From Methylobacterium iners (GTDB taxonomy: Bacteria; Pseudomonadota; Alphaproteobacteria; Rhizobiales; Beijerinckiaceae), in assembly GCF_022179305.1 (NCBI RefSeq), contig NZ_BPQP01000036.1:1-64000 (forward strand): 64,000 nucleotides of DNA. The letters are read 5' to 3'. The position numbers and the translations under genes were made by a program. The notes beneath the pieces were generated by a model that was not told the origin of the DNA, made no database searches, and worked only from the letters and a program-made list of their open reading frames with translations. Positions 39,341 through 50,931 of the stretch are shown one piece after another. How positions within the stretch are numbered: position 1 is the stretch's first letter; each line of letters begins with the position of its first letter.

Positions 39341-40180
39341 ATGGCGGACGGCGAGATCACCCAGGCCGAGTACTGGAACGGCGAGGCCGGCGAGCGCTGG
39401 GCGCGCAACCAGAGGGTCCTCGACGCGGTGTTCGCACCCCTGACCGAAGCGCTCTTCGCCGGCGCCGATCTCCGACCGGGTGACGCCGTCCTCGATGTCG
39501 GCTGCGGGGCCGGCGACACGTCGATCACCGCCGCGCGGCGGGTCGGAGCCGAGGGACGGGTCGTCGCGGCCGACGTCTCGGGCCCGCTTCTTGCCGTCGC
39601 GCGCAAGCGCAGCGTCGCTGCGGGGACGGCACCAATCGCCTGGATCGAGGCGGACGCGCAGGTCGAGGATTTCGGCGAGGCCGTTGTCGCCCGCGCCATC
39701 TCGCGCTTCGGCGTGATGTTCTTCGACGACTCCGTCGCGGCCTTCGCCAATCTCCGCCGCGCCCTCGCGCCCGGCGGGCGGCTCACCTTCCTGTGCTGGC
39801 GGCCCCTCGAGGCCAATGCCTGGATCGCCGTGCCCCGGGCGATCGTGCTGCCCCTGGTCCCGGTGCCCGAACCCTCGCCGCCGGACGGGCCGGGGCCGTT
39901 CCGCTTCGCCGATCCCGAGATCGCCCGGAGCGTCCTCGCCGCGGCGGGTTTTCGCGAGGTCGCCGTCGAGCCCGTGGACCGCCCCCTGGCGCTCGGCCGC
40001 CCGGAAGACGCCGCCGGCGTGGTGCTGGAGCTCGGCCCGGTCTCCCGCCTCGTACGCGAGCAGGCCGATTCCGTGCGAGACGCCGCTCGCGCGGCCGTCG
40101 CCGCGGAGTTCGCGCAGCGCGCCGGAGACGGAGCCGTCAGCCTCGGCGCGGCCTGCTGGCTGGTCTCGGCCCTGCGCTGA
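39341..40180 (+). CDS. Class I SAM-dependent methyltransferase
   Basis: A 279-residue methyltransferase. An N-terminal helical part (YWNGEAGERWARNQ) is followed by the SAM-binding motif VLDVGCGAGDTS, an acidic VVAADVS and a post-I region, then ALAPGGRLTFLCWRP. The overall pattern resembles UbiE/methyltransferase-11 type small-molecule enzymes. It starts 28 bases after the gamma-glutamyltransferase stop and is followed closely by the OxlT gene. Substrate unknown. Confidence 0.85.
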   Translation: MADGEITQAEYWNGEAGERWARNQRVLDAVFAPLTEALFAGADLRPGDAVLDVGCGAGDTSITAARRVGAEGRVVAADVSGPLLAVARKRSVAAGTAPIAWIEADAQVEDFGEAVVARAISRFGVMFFDDSVAAFANLRRALAPGGRLTFLCWRPLEANAWIAVPRAIVLPLVPVPEPSPPDGPGPFRFADPEIARSVLAAAGFREVAVEPVDRPLALGRPEDAAGVVLELGPVSRLVREQADSVRDAARAAVAAEFAQRAGDGAVSLGAACWLVSALR

Positions 40181-40241
40181 TCCTGAGAGGCCAGCGCTGG
40201 CATGCCACTTGCGAATTCAAGCGGGCCGCAAGGAGTGGATA

Positions 40242-41516
40242 ATGGATACGAACCTCGCCCGTACGCGCTGGATTCAGCTTGGTCTCGGCCTGCTCGCCAT
40301 GATGGCGATCTCCAGCCCGCAATACGTCTGGACCCTCTTCACCAAGCCGCTGATGGCGACGACCGGCAGCACGCTGGCGGCGCTGCAATGGACCTTCACG
40401 ATCTTGATCGTGCTGCAGACCTTCTTCTCGCCGGTCCAGGGCTGGCTGATCGAACGGTTCAGCCCCCGATTGATGATCGCGGTGGGGGCCGCGCTCTCGG
40501 GCCTCGGCTGGGTGCTCACAGCCCGGGTCGACTCCTTGCTCGGCGTCTACCTCACCTACGGCCTGTTCTGCGGGCTCGGCACCGGCATCGTCTATGTCGG
40601 CATCGTCGGGCTGATGGTGAAGTGGTTCCCGGACCGGCGCGGCTTCGCGGTGGGCATCGTGGCGGCCGGCTACGGCATGGGCGCGCTGCTCACGACCTTC
40701 CCCATCACCGACATGATGACGGCCTCCGGCTACCGGCAGACGCTCACGGTGTTCGGCATCATCCTCGGGATCGTCGGCGTTCTCGCGGCCCTGGGCCTGC
40801 GCGCGCCGCGGCCCGATGAGGCCCTGCCCGCGCCGGCGAGCAACCTCGTCACGACGGCCCACGACACGGCGCCCCGCGAGATGCTGCGGACGCCGCTGTT
40901 CTGGCTGATGTTCGTCATGATGACGATGATGTCGACGGGCGGCCTCATGGTGGTGGCGAACTTCGCCTCCTTCGCCCGCGATTTCGGCGTCGCCGACGCC
41001 ATCATCTTCGGCTTCGCGGCGCTGCCCTTCGCACTGACCTTCGACCGCATCACCAACGGCCTGACCCGACCCTTCTTCGGCTGGGTCTCCGACCGGATCG
41101 GCCGTGAGAACACGATGGGCATCGCCTTCGCGCTCGAGGCGATGGCGATCTGCCTGCTCCTCGTGTTCCGCGACAACCCCTACGCCTTCGCCTTCCTCTC
41201 CGGCCTGGTGTTCTTCGCCTGGGGCGAGATCTTCTCGCTGTTCCCCTCAATCCTGACCGACACCTTCGGCACCAAGCACGCCACGACGAATTACGGCTTC
41301 CTCTACATGGCGCAGGGCGTGGGCTCGCTGCTCGGCGGGCCGGTGGCGGCCTACATCTACCAGGGCCAGGGCTCCTGGATCCCGGTCTTCTGCATCGCCA
41401 TCGTGCTCGATCTGATCACGGCGACGCTCGCCTACTTCGTGCTCAAGCCGATGCGGCGGAACTGGTTGGGCGCCGGGGAAGCGCCGGGTTTGATCGCCAA
41501 GCCTGCGATGGGGTGA
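40242..41516 (+). CDS. oxlT: Oxalate/formate antiporter, OxlT type
   Basis: A 424-residue MFS carrier with twelve predicted helices. Helix 1-2 carries SSPQYVWTLFTKPL and QWTFTILIVLQTF, typical of OxlT, and the first-half loop is VKWFPDRRGFAVGI. OxlT exchanges oxalate for formate, which suits methylobacteria that grow on oxalate. AAGGAG seven bases before the ATG at 40242 is a strong ribosome site. No frc or oxc genes are in the window, so the oxalate role rests on family similarity. Confidence 0.88.
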   Translation: MDTNLARTRWIQLGLGLLAMMAISSPQYVWTLFTKPLMATTGSTLAALQWTFTILIVLQTFFSPVQGWLIERFSPRLMIAVGAALSGLGWVLTARVDSLLGVYLTYGLFCGLGTGIVYVGIVGLMVKWFPDRRGFAVGIVAAGYGMGALLTTFPITDMMTASGYRQTLTVFGIILGIVGVLAALGLRAPRPDEALPAPASNLVTTAHDTAPREMLRTPLFWLMFVMMTMMSTGGLMVVANFASFARDFGVADAIIFGFAALPFALTFDRITNGLTRPFFGWVSDRIGRENTMGIAFALEAMAICLLLVFRDNPYAFAFLSGLVFFAWGEIFSLFPSILTDTFGTKHATTNYGFLYMAQGVGSLLGGPVAAYIYQGQGSWIPVFCIAIVLDLITATLAYFVLKPMRRNWLGAGEAPGLIAKPAMG

Positions 41517-41622
41517 GGCGAGAGCCGGTTCGTCTGCGATCGACCATGAACATGACGGCGTGGGCGGCGCGGGGAAACCCGCGCCGTTCGCATTTGCGAG
41601 GAGCTAATCGCGCGGTCGCCTT

Positions 41623-41880
41623 GTGCGAACTACGCTTTACGCGCATATTCCGTGGATGGATCTCGATTGGGATGACGCGAAGGATGCGAAGCTCCGCGCC
41701 GCCCGAGGTTTCGGATTCGCCGACGTCATCGGCATTTTCGAAGCCCGCACGATTATTCGCCCCGATCTCAGGAAGGACTACGGCGAGATGCGGATGGTCG
41801 CGATTGGAACGATCGAAGGTCGTTTCTTCACCGTCGTCTATACCGACCGCGACGGTGTTCGACGCCTGATCACGGCATGA
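41623..41880 (+). CDS. brnT: BrnT-like type II toxin
   Basis: An 85-residue protein matching BrnT ribonuclease toxins: LDWDDAKDAKLRAARGFGFADVIGIF, read in parts, followed by RMVAIGTIEGRFFTVVYTDRDG and RRLITA. It ends right there, lacking the usual ISAR-type tail with its extra basic residues, so it may be slightly truncated or attenuated. The start is a GTG at 41623 or, 11 codons later, an ATG at 41656. It is followed 26 bases later by an antitoxin-like gene. Confidence 0.75.
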   Translation: MRTTLYAHIPWMDLDWDDAKDAKLRAARGFGFADVIGIFEARTIIRPDLRKDYGEMRMVAIGTIEGRFFTVVYTDRDGVRRLITA

Positions 41881-41906
41881 CCCTCGTCGGATAAGGAGCG
41901 TGCGCT

Positions 41907-42275
41907 GTGGCAAGAATGACCCTCGAGGAGGCCGTGGCCCGCCCCTCGACCATCGACCGGGCGAAGCTCGACGCGACGACGGAGGATGACATCCGGCGGT
42001 ATCAGGTCGAGGACGGGTATGGAGACGAGCGAGATCTTGGAGATCCCGTCGAGATCGTTCCGCCGGGCGTGATCCGCGCGCGTCTCGCCATGACTCAGCA
42101 GGAGTTCGCTGCTGCGCTCCGCATCCCGGTTGGGACACTTCGCAACTGGGAACAGGGCCGAACCGCCATCGAGCCGGCAGCGCGCTCCCTCCTTGATGCC
42201 GTCTGGCGCGACCCCGTCGCCGTGCTGGCGGCGCTTCGGCCGCCCCGACGCGAGCCCACTTCTCAAGTCGGCTGA
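41907..42275 (+). CDS. Helix-turn-helix antitoxin, BrnA-like partner of BrnT
   Basis: A 122-residue DNA-binding protein. The N-terminal half (RPSTIDRAKLDATTEDDIRR, in parts) is the toxin-binding arm typical of BrnA-type antitoxins. The C-terminal half is an XRE helix-turn-helix (LAMTQQEFAAALRIPVGTLRNWEQG) rather than the ribbon-helix-helix of classical BrnA. The GTG at 41907 has AAGGAG eight bases upstream. It should neutralise the BrnT-like protein and repress the pair. A truncated relative lies at 51656-51868. Confidence 0.8.
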   Translation: MARMTLEEAVARPSTIDRAKLDATTEDDIRRYQVEDGYGDERDLGDPVEIVPPGVIRARLAMTQQEFAAALRIPVGTLRNWEQGRTAIEPAARSLLDAVWRDPVAVLAALRPPRREPTSQVG

Positions 42276-42282
42276 ACTGGGC

Positions 42283-43746
<1,464 letters not shown>

Positions 43747-43755
43747 GACGCGACT

Positions 43756-44892
43756 CTATTCCACGACCGACTCGCGCCCGTCGCGGGCGCTCGACATAGG
43801 CAGGAGAAGACGAAAGGTGGTTCGGCGGGGTACCGGATCGCATTCGACGATGCCGCCGTGGTCACCGACGATCTTGGCGACCAATGCAAGTCCGAGGCCG
43901 TTCCCCTGCGCCTTGGTGGTCACGAAGGGCTCGAACAGGTCGGGCAGCAGGTCGGCCGTGATCCCCTGCCCGTTGTCGCTGACCGCGACCTCGATCGGCA
44001 GGCTGACGCGCTCGCGCGAGCCCGGCACCTGCAGGCGCAGGCCCGTGCGGAAGGCGGTCGACAGGGTGATCTCGCCGTCGACCGCGTCAGCGCCGATCGC
44101 CTCGGCGGCGTTCTTCACGAGGTTGAGCATCGCCTGGATGAGCTGGTCGCGGTTGCCGAGGACGGGAGGCAGCGAGGGATCGTAGGTCTCCACGAAGCGG
44201 ATGTGCCGGGCGAAGCCCGACTGTGCCGAGCGCTTCACCTGGTCGAGCACGCCGTGCACGTTGACGGCCTGGCGCTCGACCGGGCGTTCGTCGCCGAACA
44301 GCTCCATCCGCTCGACGATCCGCACGATCCGGTCGGATTCGTCGCAGATCAGCCGGGTGAGCAGCCGGTCCTCCTCCCCCGCCGATTGCTCGAGGAGCTG
44401 GGCGGCGCCGCGGATGCCGGCGAGGGGATTCTTGATCTCGTGGGCGAGCATGGCGCCGAGCGCGATCATCGAGCGCGCGGCGCCGCGATGGGTGAGCTGG
44501 CGGTTCATCTTGTCCGCGATGGTGCGCTCCTGGAGCATCAGCACCACCGCGTCCTCGTCGTCGCCGAGCGGCGTGGCGAAGACGTCGACGCTGCGCTCCG
44601 TGCCGGAGCGGGGCTGGACGAGCTCGACCCGGTACTCGCTGACGCTGGCGCGGCGCCGGCGCACCTCAGCGACCAGCGCGCTGATCGGCGAGGAGAACGG
44701 GATGATGTCGCGCAGGCGCCGGCGCTGCATCAGCCGGGCGGAATGGTCGAAGAAGGCCTCCGCCGCGTGGTTGACGTGCAGGATGCGCTCGTCGGCCCCG
44801 ATGGTCAGGACAGGCAGGGGCAAGGCGTTGATCACGGCCTCGCTGGTGGGCAGCGGGCGGACGGGCTTGCTCGACTCCTTGATCGGTCCCAT
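43756..44892 (-). CDS. ntrB: Nitrogen regulation sensor kinase NtrB
   Basis: A 378-residue cytoplasmic histidine kinase: N-terminal PAS ([21 protein letters not shown]), H-box [22 protein letters not shown] and ATPase domain ([31 protein letters not shown]), with motifs read in parts. It phosphorylates and dephosphorylates NtrC under PII control. The ATG at 44892 lies 5 bases after the dusB stop, so the two are probably co-translated. The long open frame upstream of that ATG is only the antisense-like reading of dusB. Confidence 0.95.
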   Translation of the reverse strand: MGPIKESSKPVRPLPTSEAVINALPLPVLTIGADERILHVNHAAEAFFDHSARLMQRRRLRDIIPFSSPISALVAEVRRRRASVSEYRVELVQPRSGTERSVDVFATPLGDDEDAVVLMLQERTIADKMNRQLTHRGAARSMIALGAMLAHEIKNPLAGIRGAAQLLEQSAGEEDRLLTRLICDESDRIVRIVERMELFGDERPVERQAVNVHGVLDQVKRSAQSGFARHIRFVETYDPSLPPVLGNRDQLIQAMLNLVKNAAEAIGADAVDGEITLSTAFRTGLRLQVPGSRERVSLPIEVAVSDNGQGITADLLPDLFEPFVTTKAQGNGLGLALVAKIVGDHGGIVECDPVPRRTTFRLLLPMSSARDGRESVVE

Positions 44893-44897
44893 CGGCC

Positions 44898-45884
44898 CTA
44901 CGCCGCCTCCCCGATCGAGCCCGGCAGCGCCCGCTCTCCGAGGAAGCTCCGCATCAGGAGGTCGCGGGCCAGGGCCGGGTCGGTCGTGGTGACGAGCCGG
45001 GTCCGGTCCGCCGCCGAGAGGGCCCCGCCCTCGTCCGCATAGGCCGCCAGGTGCTTGCGGGCGTGGCGCACGCCCATGCCGATGCCGTAGAGGGCGAGCA
45101 GTCCCTCGTAATGCTCGACGGCGAGCGCCGCTTTCTCCGCGTCGGTCAGGACCGGCTCCGGTTCCCCGGCCAGGCCGCGGGCGATCGCGCCGACGAGCCA
45201 GGGCCGGCCCAAGGCCGCCCGCCCGATCATGATCCCGGCCGCTCCCGACTCCGCCAGGGCGCGGCGCGCCTGTTCCAGGTTGGTCACGTCGCCATTGGCG
45301 ATCACGGGGATGCCGACGGCCTCGACGACGGCGCGGATGGCGCTCCAATCCGCACGATCCTTGTAGAATTGCTGGCGGGTGCGCCCGTGGACGGTCACCG
45401 CGTTCAGGCCGAGTCCCTCGGCGCGGCGCGCCAGCTCGGGCGCGTTGAGGCTGGCATGGTCCCAGCCGAGCCGCATCTTGACGGTGACGGGCACGCGCAC
45501 CGCCGCGCGCACAGCGGCGAGGATGCGGGCCGCCCCCTCGAGATCGCGCATCAGCGCGGAGCCTGCCTCGCCGCCGGTCACCTTCTTGGCCGGGCAGCCC
45601 ATGTTGATGTCGATGACCTGGGCGCCGCTGCCTTCCGCGAGGCGGGCGGCCTCGGCCATCGGCTCGGGCGCGCAGCCGGCGAGCTGCACCACGTGCGGGT
45701 CGACGCCGCTGCCTTCCGCGCGCAGGCGGGCCTCGCTGGCGCCGCGGGCGAACTCGGCCGCGGCCACCATCTCCGACACCGCGGCGCTGGCGCCGAGCCG
45801 GCGCGCGATCCGGCGAAGATGGAGGTCGGTGACGCCGGAGAGCGGTGCCAGCAGAACGGGCAGCGCCGTCGGGATCGTGCTCAC
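44898..45884 (-). CDS. dusB: tRNA-dihydrouridine synthase DusB (NifR3)
   Basis: A 328-residue FMN enzyme that reduces uridines in the tRNA D-loop. The signatures are [38 protein letters not shown] with the catalytic cysteine, [12 protein letters not shown] and ANGDVTN. It is the classic nifR3 gene found upstream of ntrBC. A GTG at 45884 (AAGGG just before) gives the family's normal length; an ATG at 45941 is possible but lacks a ribosome site. It is divergent from ispDF. Confidence 0.94.
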   Translation of the reverse strand: MSTIPTALPVLLAPLSGVTDLHLRRIARRLGASAAVSEMVAAAEFARGASEARLRAEGSGVDPHVVQLAGCAPEPMAEAARLAEGSGAQVIDINMGCPAKKVTGGEAGSALMRDLEGAARILAAVRAAVRVPVTVKMRLGWDHASLNAPELARRAEGLGLNAVTVHGRTRQQFYKDRADWSAIRAVVEAVGIPVIANGDVTNLEQARRALAESGAAGIMIGRAALGRPWLVGAIARGLAGEPEPVLTDAEKAALAVEHYEGLLALYGIGMGVRHARKHLAAYADEGGALSAADRTRLVTTTDPALARDLLMRSFLGERALPGSIGEAA

Positions 45885-46077
45885 GATCCCTTGGCGTCCC
45901 TTCGCCGAGCGCAGAACGCTCAAATAAGTATCAGCCCACATTGTGCACAACAATGAGGCAAGCTGGTTCCTGACGCAAGGACCCCGGCCGATTTGATTTC
46001 GGGCCGTGCCCCGCTTAATGACCGGCTCGCCGGGTCTGGCGTACCACGCTGGCACTCAGCGCTGGAGGGGTTCTTTC

Positions 46078-47364
46078 ATGTCTGGCACCGCTTGGGACGC
46101 GGCGGCGGTGGTCGTCGCGGCCGGCCGCGGCATCCGCATCGGCGGCGACACACCCAAGCAATACCGCCGGGTCGGCGGCCAAGCCGTGCTGACCCGAACC
46201 CTCGCGGCGCTGGCCGCGCACGATAGCATCCTTCGCATCCAGCCGGTCATCGCGCCCGACGCCGCGGCGTTCTACCGCGCCTGCCTCGCCGATCTCGATC
46301 CGCCGAGCCGCGCCAAGCTCGAGGAGCCGGTGGAGGGCGGTGCGACGCGCCAGCAATCGGTGCGGGCCGGTCTCGAGGCGCTGGCCCGCTCGGGCGGTCC
46401 GGCCCTGGTCCTCGTCCACGACGCCGCCCGCCCCTTCGTCGACGGCACCCTGATCGACCGTGCCATCGCGGCCGGGCGTGATCATCAGGCCGCCGTGCCC
46501 GGTGTCGCGGTCAGCGACACGATCAAGGTCGTGGCAGCCCTCGCCCCCGGCATCGGCCACGTGCGCGAGACCCCGGCGCGGGAGAGCCTTCGCGCGGTCC
46601 AGACCCCGCAGGCCTTCGCCTTCGCCCCCCTCCTCGACGCGCACCGCCGGGCGGCGGGGGCCGGCCTCGACGCCTTCACCGACGACGGCGCGCTCGCCGA
46701 ATGGGCCGGGCTCGACGTCGTCGTGTTCGAGGGCGACGTCCGCAACCGCAAGATCACGCAGGCCGCCGACCTCATCGCGGCCGACCGCGACTTCTCAACG
46801 ATCCCACGCATCGAGGCCCCCGCCATGACCACCTACGTCACCCGCCTCGGCACCGGCTTCGATGTCCATGCCTTCACCGAGGGCGACCATATCTGGCTCG
46901 GCGGCGTGAAGATCCCGGTCGATCGGGGCGTGCTCGCCCATTCGGACGGCGACGTGGCCCTGCATGCGCTGACCGACGCGCTGCTCGGCGCCATCGCCGA
47001 GGGCGATATCGGCACACATTTCCCGCCGAGCGACGAGAAATGGCGCGGCGCCTCCTCGGACCGGTTCCTCGCGCATGCGGTGGCGCTGGTGCGGGAGCGC
47101 GGCGGCCGGATTGATCATCTTGATGTCACCGTGCTCGCCGAGACGCCGCGGATCGGCGCCCATCGCGAGGCGATCCGGGCCCGCATCGCCGCGATCTGCG
47201 GGGTGCCGCTGACCTCCGTCTCGATCAAGGCGACGACGACCGAGAAGCTCGGCTTCGTCGGCCGCGCCGAGGGTCTAGCCGCGCAGGCCGCGGCGACCGT
47301 GCGCCTGCCGGAGGTCTGCGCGGAGCTCGACGACGCGGCCGAGACCGCCGAGCGCCGCTCGTGA
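46078..47364 (+). CDS. ispDF: Bifunctional IspD/IspF isoprenoid synthesis enzyme
   Basis: A 428-residue fusion for two non-consecutive steps of the MEP pathway. Residues 1-235 are IspD (MEP cytidylyltransferase: [28 protein letters not shown]). Residues 247-410 are IspF (ME-cPP synthase: GTGFDVHAF with metal ligands, [40 protein letters not shown]). GGAGGGG seven bases before the ATG at 46078 fixes the start. The fusion is normal in alphaproteobacteria. Its stop overlaps the next start (GTGA). Confidence 0.96.
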   Translation: MSGTAWDAAAVVVAAGRGIRIGGDTPKQYRRVGGQAVLTRTLAALAAHDSILRIQPVIAPDAAAFYRACLADLDPPSRAKLEEPVEGGATRQQSVRAGLEALARSGGPALVLVHDAARPFVDGTLIDRAIAAGRDHQAAVPGVAVSDTIKVVAALAPGIGHVRETPARESLRAVQTPQAFAFAPLLDAHRRAAGAGLDAFTDDGALAEWAGLDVVVFEGDVRNRKITQAADLIAADRDFSTIPRIEAPAMTTYVTRLGTGFDVHAFTEGDHIWLGGVKIPVDRGVLAHSDGDVALHALTDALLGAIAEGDIGTHFPPSDEKWRGASSDRFLAHAVALVRERGGRIDHLDVTVLAETPRIGAHREAIRARIAAICGVPLTSVSIKATTTEKLGFVGRAEGLAAQAAATVRLPEVCAELDDAAETAERRS

Positions 47365-47861
47365 TCGACGATCCCGCGCTGCTGGCGCGGGCGGAGGCCT
47401 TGATCGCGGCCTACGCGACGGCCTCCAAGACCATCGCCACGGCCGAATCCTGCACCGGCGGGCTCGTGGCCGGGCTGCTCACGGCGGTGCCGGGCTCCTC
47501 GGCGGTGGTCGAGCGCGGCTTCGTCACCTATTCGAATGCCGCCAAGACGGAGATGCTCGGCGTGCCCGCCGCCCTCGTCGACGCGCACGGCGCGGTGAGC
47601 GAGCCCGTGGCCCGCGCGATGGCGGAGGGCGCGCTCGCCCGCTCGGAGGCGGACGTGGCGGTGGCGATCACCGGCATCGCCGGTCCCGGCGGCGGTAGCG
47701 CGCAGAAGCCCGTCGGGCTCGTGCATTTCGGGCTCGCGTCCCGCGGGTCGGCCACCCGCCACCGGGAGCGCCGCTACGGCGAGTTCGGCCGGGGCGAGAT
47801 CCGCCGGCTGGCGGTGGGGGATGCCTTGGACCTGTTGAACCAGGCGCTCACCGAACCCTGA
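47361..47861 (+). CDS. CinA C-terminal domain protein, nicotinamide-nucleotide amidase
   Basis: A 166-residue stand-alone CinA C-terminal domain (PncC type), which deamidates nicotinamide mononucleotide in NAD recycling. Signatures are [34 protein letters not shown] and [11 protein letters not shown], with the catalytic Ser/Thr region intact. The start is a GTG overlapping the ispDF stop, so translation is coupled. The order ispDF then cinA is conserved in Rhizobiales. Confidence 0.93.
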   Translation: MIDDPALLARAEALIAAYATASKTIATAESCTGGLVAGLLTAVPGSSAVVERGFVTYSNAAKTEMLGVPAALVDAHGAVSEPVARAMAEGALARSEADVAVAITGIAGPGGGSAQKPVGLVHFGLASRGSATRHRERRYGEFGRGEIRRLAVGDALDLLNQALTEP

Positions 47862-47885
47862 GCGAGGGGGCGTGCCGAGGACGGC

Positions 47886-48341
47886 TCAGACCGCGCCGTA
47901 GACCCGGTTCGCCTGCGCCTCGAAGGCGTCCGTGAACTTGCGGAAGGCGCGGTCGAACATCGTGCCCATCAGCAGCCCGAGCGTGCGGCTCTTGAACTCG
48001 TAGGTGATGAAGAACTCGACGTCGCAGGCGCCCCCGGCGCCCTCCTTGAAGGCCCAGCGGTTCTCAAGGTGCCGGAACGGGCCGTCGACGTATTCGGCGA
48101 GGATGCGCCGGTTGGCCGGGTCCAGGGTGACGCGCGTGGTGAAGCGCTCGCGGATCGCCTTGTAGCCCACCCCCATCTCGGCGACGCAGATCTCGGTGCC
48201 GTCCGGTCCCGGCTGGCGGCGCAGGACGCGCAAGCTTTCGCAGAGCGGCAGGAACTCGGGGTAGTGCTCGATGTCGGCGACGAGGTCGTACATCTGCTGC
48301 GGCGAGTGCCGCACGGTGCGGGTGATCCGGAAGGCGGGCAA
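47886..48341 (-). CDS. Coq10/RatA-like START-domain protein
   Basis: A 151-residue SRPBCC (START fold) protein: FRITRTVRHSPQQMYDLVADIEHYPEFLPLC, read in parts, then EMGVGYKAIRERFTTRV, and a C-terminal helix GTMFDRAFRKFTDAFEAQA. The family binds ubiquinone or similar lipids (Coq10); the RatA toxin name applied to E. coli is probably not the role here. The best start is a TTG at 48341 preceded by GAGG. It overlaps the lipA stop by a few bases in the usual lipA-coq10 arrangement. Confidence 0.88.
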   Translation of the reverse strand: MPAFRITRTVRHSPQQMYDLVADIEHYPEFLPLCESLRVLRRQPGPDGTEICVAEMGVGYKAIRERFTTRVTLDPANRRILAEYVDGPFRHLENRWAFKEGAGGACDVEFFITYEFKSRTLGLLMGTMFDRAFRKFTDAFEAQANRVYGAV

Positions 48342-48348
48342 GGGAACC

Positions 48349-49311
48349 TCAGGCGGGGGCGAGACGGGCGAGGCGGGCCGCCTTGAGACGCGAAAAGTCC
48401 TCGCCGGCATGGTGGGAGGAGCGCGTCAGCGGCGTCGCCGAGACGAGGAGGAAGCCCTTGGCATAGGCGGTCGTCTCGTAGCCCTTGAACTCGTCGGGGG
48501 GCACGAAGCGCATCACCGGATGGTGCTTCTTGGTCGGCTGCAGGTACTGGCCGATGGTGAGGAAGTCGACCTCGGCCGAGCGCAGGTCGTCCATGAGCTG
48601 CACGACCTCGTTCCGCTCCTCGCCCAAACCCACCATGATGCCGGACTTGGTGAAGAGCGTCGGGTCGAGCTCCTTGGCCCGCTGCAGCAGCCGCACGGAA
48701 TGGAAGTAGCGGGCGCCGGGGCGCACGGTGAGGTACTTCGCCGGCACCGTCTCGAGGTTGTGGTTGAACACGTCGGGCCGGGCCTCGACCACGGTCTCGA
48801 GAGCGCCGGCTTTTCGCAGGAAGTCGGGCGTCAGCACCTCGATGGTGGTGCCGGGGCTCTGCGCCCGGATCGCCCGGATGGTGCGGGCGAAATGCTCCGC
48901 GCCGCCGTCGTCGAGGTCGTCGCGGTCGACGGAGGTGACCACGACGTGGTGCAGGCCAAGCTTGGCCACCGCGTCGGCCACCTTCTCCGGCTCGTCCGCG
49001 TCGAGCCCCTCGGGCAGGCCCGTGCGCACGTTGCAGAAGGCGCAGGCCCGCGTGCAGGTGTCGCCGAGGATCATGAAGGTGGCGTGCCGCTTCTCCCAGC
49101 ACTCGCCGATATTGGGGCAGCCCGCCTCCTCGCAGACGGTGACGAGGCCGTGCTCGCGCACGATGGCGCGGGTCTCGGCATAGGCCGGCGAGCCCGGCGC
49201 CTTGACGCGGATCCAGTCCGGCTTGCGCTGGACGGCCGAGTCCGGCCGGTGCGCCTTCTCGGGGTGGCGCGGGCGACGATCGTTGTGCAGGAGGTCGAGG
49301 ACGACGGGCAT
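48349..49311 (-). CDS. lipA: Lipoyl synthase
   Basis: A 320-residue radical-SAM enzyme that inserts two sulfurs into octanoyl groups on lipoyl domains. The auxiliary cluster ligands are Cys60, Cys65 and Cys71 ([12 protein letters not shown]). The radical-SAM cluster ligands are Cys86, Cys90 and Cys93 (CTRACAFC). The C-terminal RSSHHAGE carries the conserved serine. It is followed directly by the Coq10-like gene. Confidence 0.97.
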   Translation of the reverse strand: MPVVLDLLHNDRRPRHPEKAHRPDSAVQRKPDWIRVKAPGSPAYAETRAIVREHGLVTVCEEAGCPNIGECWEKRHATFMILGDTCTRACAFCNVRTGLPEGLDADEPEKVADAVAKLGLHHVVVTSVDRDDLDDGGAEHFARTIRAIRAQSPGTTIEVLTPDFLRKAGALETVVEARPDVFNHNLETVPAKYLTVRPGARYFHSVRLLQRAKELDPTLFTKSGIMVGLGEERNEVVQLMDDLRSAEVDFLTIGQYLQPTKKHHPVMRFVPPDEFKGYETTAYAKGFLLVSATPLTRSSHHAGEDFSRLKAARLARLAPA

Positions 49312-49544
49312 GCCACACCGCAGGAGGCGCCCTTTCGCGGGCGTCCGATCCCTGACTTAAGGATTCCGGCCGCCCAGGGCAAACCGGCGTGGCGGGGTGC
49401 CGCGCCCGCGGCGCCACGACGGCGTGACGCGGGAGCCAAACCCGGCCCCAACGCTTAACCCAGCCTGACACCCTCTCCGGCCGGCCGGATCGGTCGAGGC
49501 GTCTCGACCGCCGCCGCCGGGGATTTCTGGCTCGGGAGAACGCC

Positions 49545-50891
49545 ATGCGCACCGGAACGAAGATCGGCCTCTCGGCGCTCGCCGTGGTCCTGCTCGGAGG
49601 CGCCGCCTTCGTCCGCTTCGTCGTCTATCCGGAGCAGGCGACCCTGGAGGCCGCCACGGGCCACGGCGCCAACCCGACGCTGCCCAAGCCCAACCCGACC
49701 CTGATGCCGACGGTCAACATCGCCCGCGTCGAGCGCTGGGCGAACGGCGCCAAGCCGCAGGCCGCGCAGGGGCTGCAGGTCGCGGCCTTCGCGGAGGGGT
49801 TCGACCATCCCCGCTGGCTCCACCTCCTGCCCAACGGCGACGTGCTGGTGGCCGAGGCCAACAAGCCGAAGACCGACGACCCCTCCACCGGCATCGCCGA
49901 TTGGGTGGCCGACAAGATGAAGAGCATGGCCGGCGCCGGCGTGCCGAGCCCAGACCGCATCATGCTCCTGCGCGACAAGGACGGCGACGGCGTCGCCGAG
50001 GAGCGCCACGTCTTCCTGAAAGACCTGCACTCGCCTTTCGGCATGGCGCTGGTGGGCGGCGACCTCTACGTCGCCAATGCCGACGCGCTGGTGAAGGTGC
50101 CCTACCAGCCCGGCCAGACCGAGATCACCGCGACCCCGGAGAAGGTCGTCGACCTGCCCGCCGGCATCAACCACCACTGGACCAAGAACGTCATCGCGAG
50201 CCCGGACGGCCAAAGACTCTTCGTCACCGTCGGCTCGAACAGCAACGTGGCCGAGAACGGCCTGGAGCTCGAGAAGGGCCGCGCCGCGATCTGGGAGTAC
50301 ACGATCGCGACCAAGGCCATGCGCGAGTTCGCGACGGGCCTGCGCAATCCCAACGGCCTGGCCTTCGAGCCGAAGACCGGCGCCCTCTGGACGGCGGTGA
50401 ACGAGCGCGACGAGATCGGCAGCGACCTCGTGCCCGACTACATCACGAGCGTGCGGGACGGCGGCTTCTACGGCTGGCCCTATTCCTACTGGGGCAAGAC
50501 CGTCGACGAGCGCGTGCAGCCGCCCCGGCCCGACCTCGTCGCCAAGGCGATCACGCCGGACTACGCGGTGGGCACCCACACGGCGTCGCTGGGCATCGCC
50601 TTCTCGATGGGCGCGAACCTGCCCGATGCCTGGAAGAGCGGCCTGTTCGTGGCCCAGCACGGCTCCTGGAACCGCCGCCCGAAGAGCGGCTACAAGGTGA
50701 TCTACGTGCCCTTCCAGGACGGCAAGCCCGCGGGCCAGCCGGTGGACGTGCTCACCGGCTTCCTTAGCGCGGAGGAGAAGGCGCAGGGGCGGCCGGTGGG
50801 GGTGATTTTGGACAAGACCGGGGCGTTGTTGGTGTCAGATGATGTGGGGAAGGTGGTTTGGCGGGTGAGTGGGGCGGCGCCGACGCAATAA
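49545..50891 (+). CDS. PQQ-dependent sugar (sorbosone-type) dehydrogenase
   Basis: A 448-residue beta-propeller protein. One N-terminal hydrophobic segment ([19 protein letters not shown]) anchors or exports it. The propeller contains [59 protein letters not shown] and [16 protein letters not shown], all typical of the soluble-glucose/L-sorbosone dehydrogenase family with PQQ. It is periplasmic, feeding electrons to the respiratory chain. It is the last core-like, high-GC gene before the accessory region. Confidence 0.9.
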   Translation: MRTGTKIGLSALAVVLLGGAAFVRFVVYPEQATLEAATGHGANPTLPKPNPTLMPTVNIARVERWANGAKPQAAQGLQVAAFAEGFDHPRWLHLLPNGDVLVAEANKPKTDDPSTGIADWVADKMKSMAGAGVPSPDRIMLLRDKDGDGVAEERHVFLKDLHSPFGMALVGGDLYVANADALVKVPYQPGQTEITATPEKVVDLPAGINHHWTKNVIASPDGQRLFVTVGSNSNVAENGLELEKGRAAIWEYTIATKAMREFATGLRNPNGLAFEPKTGALWTAVNERDEIGSDLVPDYITSVRDGGFYGWPYSYWGKTVDERVQPPRPDLVAKAITPDYAVGTHTASLGIAFSMGANLPDAWKSGLFVAQHGSWNRRPKSGYKVIYVPFQDGKPAGQPVDVLTGFLSAEEKAQGRPVGVILDKTGALLVSDDVGKVVWRVSGAAPTQ

Positions 50892-50931
50892 AACCGCAGA
50901 AATACCTCTAGATGTGAGGTTGATACAAGAT

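Noticed and set aside
48069-49458. 395-codon plus-strand frame opposite lipA
   Set aside because: Antisense shadow of lipA and the Coq10-like gene.
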